A stretch of DNA of 64,000 bases from Dryomyza anilis (Eukaryota > Arthropoda > Insecta > Diptera > Dryomyzidae): the NCBI GenBank assembly GCA_951804985.1, contig OX638130.1, positions 121,781,593 to 121,845,592 on the forward strand, in the 5' to 3' direction. Numbering within the stretch: the first letter of the stretch is position 1; each line of letters starts with the position of its first letter. Below are positions 58,424-64,000 of this stretch, in pieces. The translations under genes were made by a program, and so were the position numbers. The notes beneath the pieces were generated by a model, which saw nothing but the letters and a program-made list of their open reading frames with translations, did not search any database and had not been told where the DNA came from.

Positions 58424-60545
58424 AATTCAATTTTTAAATTAAAAATTTAAATTTTTCACTAAAAATTCAATTTTTCACTCAAAATTCATTTTTTCACGAA
58501 CAATTCAAATTTACACTAAAAATTCAAATTTTCACTAAAAATTCAATTTTTCACTAAAAAATAATTTTTCACTATAAAATTAAATTTTTCACTAAAAATT
58601 TAATTTTTCACTAAAAATTCAATTTTTCACTAAAAATTCAAATTTTCACTAAAAATTAAATTTTTCACTAAAAATTAAATTTTTCACTAAAATTCATTTT
58701 TTCACTAAAAATTCAATTTTTCACTAAAAATTCAATTTTTCACTAAAAATTCAATTTTTCACTATAAAATTAAATTTTTCACTAAAAATTTAATTTTTCA
58801 CTAAAAATTCAATTTTTCACTAAAAATTCAATTTTTACTATAAATTCAATTATTCACTAAAAATTAAAATTTTCATTAAAAAATTCAATTTTTCACTAAA
58901 AAAATAATTTTTCACTATAAAATTAAATTTTTCACTAAAAATTTAATTTTTCACTAAAAATTTAATTTTTCACTAAAAATTCAATTTTTCACTAAAAATT
59001 AAATTTTTCACTAAAAATTAAATTTTTACTATAAATTCAATTATTCACTAAAAATTCAATTTTTTAATTAAAAAAAATTTTTCACTATAAAATTAAATTT
59101 TTTACTAAAAATTTCATTTTTCACTAAAAATTTAATTTTTTCACTAAAAATTCAATTTTTCACTAAAAATTAAATTTTTCACTAAAAATTAAATTTTTCA
59201 CTAAAAATTCAATTTTTCACTAAAATTCATTTTTTCACTAAAAAAACAATTTTTCACTAAAAAAAAATCAAATTTTCACTAAAAATTCATTTCATCAATA
59301 AAAAATCAATTTTTCACTAAAAATTCAATTTTTCACTGAAAATTCAATTTTTCACAAAAAATTCAATTTTTCACTAAAAAACTCAATTTTTCACTAAAAA
59401 TTCAATTTTTCACTAAAAATTCAATTTTTCACTAAAAATTCAATTTTTCACTAAAAATTCAATTATTCACTAAATATTAAATTTTTTATTAAAAAATTCA
59501 ATTTTTCACTAAAAAATAATTTTTCACTATAAAATTAAATTTTTCACTAAAAATTTAATTTTTCACTAAAAATTCAATTTTTCACTAAAAATTCCATTTT
59601 TCACTAAAAATTAAATTTTTCACTAAAAATTAAATTTTTCACTATAAAATTAAATTTTTCACTAAAATTCATTTTTTCACTAAAAATTCAATTTTTCACT
59701 AAAAATTAAAATTTTCACTAAAAAAAACAAATTTTCACTAAAAAAAATCAAATTTTCACTAAAAATTCATTTTATCAATAAAAATTCAATTTTTCACTAA
59801 AAATTCAATTTTTCACTAAAAAATTCAAATTTTCACTAAAAATTCAATTTTTCACAAAAAATTCAATTTTTCACTAAAAACTCAATTTTTCACTAAAAAT
59901 TCAATTTTTCACTAAAAATTCAATTTTTCACTAAAAATTCAATTTTTACTATAAATTCAATTATTCACTAAAAATCAAATTTTTCATTAAAAAATTCAAT
60001 TTTTCACTAAAAATTCAATTTTTCACTAAAAATTCAATTTTTCACTAAAAATTCAATTTTTCACTAAAAATTTAATTTTTACTATAAATTCAATTATTCA
60101 CTAAAAATTAAATTTTTCATAAAAAAATTCAATTTTTCACTAAAAACTCAATTTTTCACTAAAAACTCAATTTTTCATTAAAAATTACATTTTTCACTAA
60201 AAAAAAAACAAATTTTCACTAAAAAAACAATTTTTCACTAAAAAAAAATCAAATTTTCACTAAAAATTCAAATTTTCACTAAAAATTCAATTTTTCACTA
60301 AAAATTCAATTTTTCACTAAAAATTCAATTTTTACTATAAATTCAATTATTCACTAAAAATTAAATTTTTCATAAAAAAATTAAATTTTTCACTAAAAAC
60401 TCAATTTTTCATTAAAAATTACATTTTTCACTAAAAATTAAATTTTTCACTAAAAATTAAATTTTTCACTAAAAAATTAAAATTTTCACTAAAAATTAAA
60501 TTTTCACTGAAAATTAATTTTTCAGTAAAAATTAAATTTTTCATT
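58424..60545 (-). repeat. 19-bp satellite array S5, the most varied
   Basis: About 2.1 kb of AATTTTTCACTAAAAATTC units with many variants (AATAATTTTTCACTATAAAA, ATTCATTTTTTCACTA, TTTTTACTATAAATTCAATT). TTTTACTATAAATTCAATTA occurs near 58834, 59026, 59945, 60076 and 60330, showing irregular higher-order structure. It is bracketed by CAGGAGCGGATCAGG at 58406 and, read inward from the other side, CAGGAGGGCAGC ending at 60558; see findings. Confidence 0.9.
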
Positions 60546-61184
60546 AGCTGCCCTCCTGCTTTTTAATTGCACAACAATGCTTCGCACTTTCACACAGTTA
60601 TAAATTTCGGCGCCCTGAAATATGCAACAACTACTGAAAGAGCAACCGAAATGTTGCTGTCATCAGTGTGCATGCGGCTAACAATGGCTCTGAATAACAC
60701 AGACACTTCAACTAAACAACAATGAGACATATGTATGTGAGAGATGGAGAGCGAAATGGAGGGGAGGAGAGAAGTGAGAGTATTTGCAAAATATACCTAA
60801 TAATTTATGTATAATTCGTATCAAAATTAAAACCGCACTAAAACCAAAAGTTAATATTTGTCTTTTACATTCTAAGCCACAATTAATTGGCATTTGTAAA
60901 GTTTTGCCTGGTTGTTGTTGTTGTTGCTGCAACTGTTGCTGCAGCTGATGATGCTGTGGTTGTTGCTGCTGATGTTGCTGTTCGAAGGTAATAACAGCAA
61001 CATTTGTTTGCTAATGTGCGGCTGAGTGTGTGTGTTATTCGTTGTTGTCTGAATTGCTGTCTGTGTGAACGAACGACCGACCGACCAACTAAATGTCTGT
61101 CTGTCTTTATTGCTGCTGTTGCGTTGTTTGTGTTGTAATGATGTTGTTGACAGTGTTGCCAGCAAAACTGCATTATTATGCGTA
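60546..61184. other. less AT-rich island with TTG/CTG runs
   Basis: GTTGTTGTTGTTGTTGCTGC near 60912, then GATGATGCTGTGGTTGTTGC. AGAGATGGAGAGCGAAATGG near 60740. The roughly 120-codon minus-strand frames (60872-61251) translate only these microsatellites and the TGTC run. Confidence 0.5.

Positions 61185-61236
<52 letters not shown>
61185..61236. repeat. (TGTC)n microsatellite
   Basis: About thirteen uninterrupted TGTC units. Confidence 0.95.
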
Positions 61237-61239
<3 letters not shown>

Positions 61240-61678
61240 ACATCTGTCCATTATGTGTTGTGAGAGCCCCTTGTCCTTTTTATTACCTTGGCAGCACTAT
61301 GCAGCTTTTTCGCCTTTTCAAGTCATCCAAATGTTTGTGCAACAAATTGTGAAAATTTGACAAAATTTAGTAAAACATACTAAATGCCAAACAAAACAGC
61401 AAATTTGACGCTATAAATAAAATAAAATAAACCTCAAAATTATCCATGCCATATTGACAAAAATATGTTTTAGATAAAATACACCCTTAATTACATTTTC
61501 ACATTTTAATAGAATATTTAATTTTTTCTTTAATTAAGCTATATTCTGTTTAAAATACATTTATATGTGTCTATTTGTGTATTACAAAAATCTAAATTAA
61601 CCCGGACAAAATCCAATAAAGTTTTCATAAAATCCACTTTCTCATTTTTAAATATAAAATGTTTTTTATTACATAAAT
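61237..61678. other. AT-rich non-coding DNA, no feature seen
   Basis: No feature recognised. Confidence 0.45.
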
Positions 61679-62849
61679 GATATCGTCACTGTCATGCCAA
61701 AGGGACGAATGTACATTTTTAAAAATGTTGGGAAATCAAATTTTAAAGTTTGAAGTGCTTCACAAATTAGCAAAATTTAGATTTTGTTCAATTTTTTCTG
61801 TTACTTTGGTTTACTAATCAATTATTATAACGTCTATACAATATTTATGTATTTGGACAACTTACTGAATTATAAATATAGATTTTGTAAGGCTATATCC
61901 TGATGCAAACCAAAAGGCAAATATTTTTGTTTTTTATGCTATAACCTTTTAATAGAGCAAGATAAAATAGTAATGTAAAGGCATTAATTGTTTGTTTTTA
62001 AAGCACCTATGTATTGGCATCATTATTTAAAAATATGTTGCCAAACATTAATTTGCCATTCGTTTTTTGCAGAAAAAAATGTTTGGCAAAATATTTTTAA
62101 ATAATGATGCCAATCGATATTTGATTTAAAAACAAACAATTAATACCTTTTGACAACTATTTTATCTTGCACCAATAAAAAGTTATAACAAAAAACGAAG
62201 AAATTTGAGAAATTAAAAATCTTGTCATGCCAAAAGGGCGAATCTTTTCATTTTTTCGCCATAACTTTTTATTGCTAGAAGATAAAATAGTAGTGTAAAG
62301 GCATTTTTTGTTTGTTTTTAAAGTCTGCATCATTAATTAATATTTGTACTTAATATTTTTTCCTTTAAATAACAAATTGCAATTTAATGTTTGACAAAAT
62401 CAGATCGATAGGTGCTTTAAAAACGAACAATAAATGACCTTACCCCACTATTTATCTTATACCAATAAAAAATTATTGCTAAAAAACGAAAAGATTCGCC
62501 CTTTTGGCATACAAGATTTTCAAATTTTTGTTATTTGCAAAAAAAAAATCTTTAATTAATGATGCAAATTGATAGGTGCTTTGAAAACAAATAATAAATG
62601 CCTTCACACCACTATTTTATCTCGTATCAATAAAAAGTTATGGCGAAAAAACGAAAAGATTCGCCCTTTTGGCATTTTTAAATTATCAAATTCGCCCTTT
62701 CGGTTTTGACTTTTGTGGTTAGAAATATCCAACAAAACCACACACGATTTTGGTACACTATACTTGAGGAAAAAGTACATTCAAAAATATAAAAAAACGC
62801 AAATGTCAAAAATTGCACATTCGCCCCTTTAGCATGATAGTGACGATAT
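61679..62849 (+). mobile_element. foldback family F, copy G, both ends present
   Basis: The head end GATATCGTCACTGTCATGCC, then AAAGGGACGAATGTAC. The tail end is the complement of ATATCGTCACTATCATGC, then TAAAGGGGCGAATGTGC. The palindrome at about 61990-62130 has CACCTATGTATTGGCATCAT arms and GCCAAACATTAATTTGCC. A second module runs from TTGTCATGCCAAAAGGGCGA (about 62222) to TTCGCCCTTTTGGCAT (about 62494), followed by another partial module. About 1.17 kb, one of the most complete copies. Confidence 0.85.
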
Positions 62850-63429
62850 AATACAGCATTTTCCAACTTCCAATCGAAATCGAATACAAATTTCTAATCG
62901 ACCGTTTTTTGCTGCTTCAAAATACGATTTTTAATAATAATGAACTTATATCAATCGAATTTTATTCTTTAAAGTTTTAAAACGAATTTGGTTCAGTTTT
63001 TATTGTCTACTTTTTGTATTTAGATCGAAAAGAATTTTGGAACATCCCGAATAACTTAAAATTATTTCATTTCATTGAATTTAAAACTGTTGATTTACAA
63101 ATTTTGTATTACATTCGAGCCAAAGCCGAAATATGACTGATACGGTCTGACTTTTCTGTATAACGATTACGGTTTAAAAAATCAAATGGTTTGAAAAGGA
63201 TATTTATTTCGGTTACGGTTTCAACCTTGTTTAAAGTCTGTACGGGTGAATTTTGGTCGGGTGAATTTTTTAACAATGGATTATGTATTGTTGATTCTAA
63301 ATCTTTTTGGGATATTTTCATTGAGAGCAATTTCAATTTTAATTATGGACATTCTTTTATTGGTTTTGCGCCCTGTTTAATTGGGGTAAAATTGTAGTTT
63401 TTTTTATTCCTTTAAATTTCTTATAAAAT
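62850..63429. other. AT-rich non-coding DNA
   Basis: GGTTACGGTTTCAACC-type words near 63215 recall 3130-3470 in reverse. Two small frames overlap on opposite strands; no gene called. Confidence 0.4.
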
Positions 63430-63610
63430 CTTTAGAGTAGAGTAGAGCTTTTTATATTCGTGTTTATTATTATTTTATTTTTTTTAGAATATTTATTTTT
63501 AGAGCTTTTTTATTATTGTTCATTATTATTTATTTTTTATTTATTTATTTTTCATTTATTTATTTTTTATTTATTTATTTTTTATTTTTTTTAGAATATT
63601 TATTTTTTTA
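63430..63610. repeat. T-rich low-complexity with (ATTT)n and a duplicated block
   Basis: TTTTTAGAATATTTATTTTT occurs near 63482 and 63590. TTTATTTATTTATTTTTCAT / TTTATTTATTTTTTA units of about 17 bp lie between. Confidence 0.7.
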
Positions 63611-63941
63611 TTGTGCGTTATTTCCTAGAAAATTATTTCATTGCTATTTCTGAAATTGAATTTAGTTTTAAAACAAAACAAACAAAAAAACTCAACCACA
63701 ACATTTAAATCATTTCGTATCAATTGAATTAAATTGTCTGCCAGATCTTTTATTTGTCCACCTTCATATGTTTTATTGCATTATCTTGTGCTTATTCTTG
63801 TCCTGCTAAATCCTTTTTACGATCCTTTAACCAACTCACCAATTTTGCAGCGAAGCGTAATCCGCAACCTGCGGGGTTAGAAGCACAGAGAACAAAAAAA
63901 AAACAATGTCAACAAATGACCAAACATAATAATGAAAAATC
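63611..63941. other. AT-rich non-coding DNA, no feature seen
   Basis: No gene or repeat recognised. Confidence 0.4.
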
Positions 63942-64000
63942 CAGGGGCAGACTCGCCACAAATCATTTGACTTTACAAAATAAAAAAAATAAAAATTCTG
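63942..64000 (+). mobile_element. hAT-like terminus running off the window
   Basis: CAGGGGCAGACTCGCC matches the CAGNGGCGGACT ends of 30701 and 55943. Only the first about 59 bp are in the window, so this is tentative. Confidence 0.35.

Noticed and set aside
60872..61251. Two overlapping minus-strand frames of about 120 codons
   Set aside because: They read the (TGTC)n run as repeated Arg-Gln-Thr-Asp and the TTG/CTG runs as Asn/Gln/Ser. Repeat translation only.

Overview
This window looks like non-coding chromosomal DNA of a higher fly (Brachycera; a calyptrate or similar large-genome fly would fit). The evidence is a strongly AT-rich background, CAG/CTG/TTG-type and TGTC microsatellites like those of fly introns and intergenic DNA, a tRNA-derived SINE, many foldback/MITE-type elements, and dispersed repeats ending in ACCCTACACC-type inverted ends. 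I found no convincing protein-coding gene, rRNA or functional tRNA. The open frames are short, of low-complexity composition and not recognisable as protein families. The window may be a gene desert or part of a very large intron.

Layout. 1-13 kb holds a decayed dispersed repeat (here R1) in direct and inverted pieces, SINE copies (one with a clean 13-bp target-site duplication), a 750-bp repeat P lying in a GATGAGAAA-rich tandem array, and the first copy of a large foldback family (F). 13-25 kb holds a second P copy in inverse orientation, an LTR-like segment, two small foldback families (MITE2, MITE3), a hAT-like element with a perfect 8-bp duplication and a MITE3 nested inside it, and a CGATA/TATCG motif cluster. 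28-36.6 kb and again 43.5-45 and 58.4-60.5 kb hold five arrays of one 19-bp satellite. The first array is in one orientation and the other four in the opposite one. Between these lie less AT-rich, apparently single-copy islands, two of which (about 37.0-37.4 and 45.5-46.15 kb) are CpG-containing and are the best places to look for a promoter or 5' exon.

The window is best read as ancient single-copy fly DNA invaded by several generations of non-autonomous elements and by a locally amplified satellite. The most unusual structures are the 19-bp satellite, whose unit is a near-palindrome with A-tracts spaced about one helical turn apart, and the F family, whose internal palindromic modules end in near copies of the element's own terminal inverted repeat. 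Element names (R1, P, F, MITE2-4, S1-S5) are labels made for this annotation, not database names. All boundaries were read by eye and may be off by several to tens of bases.
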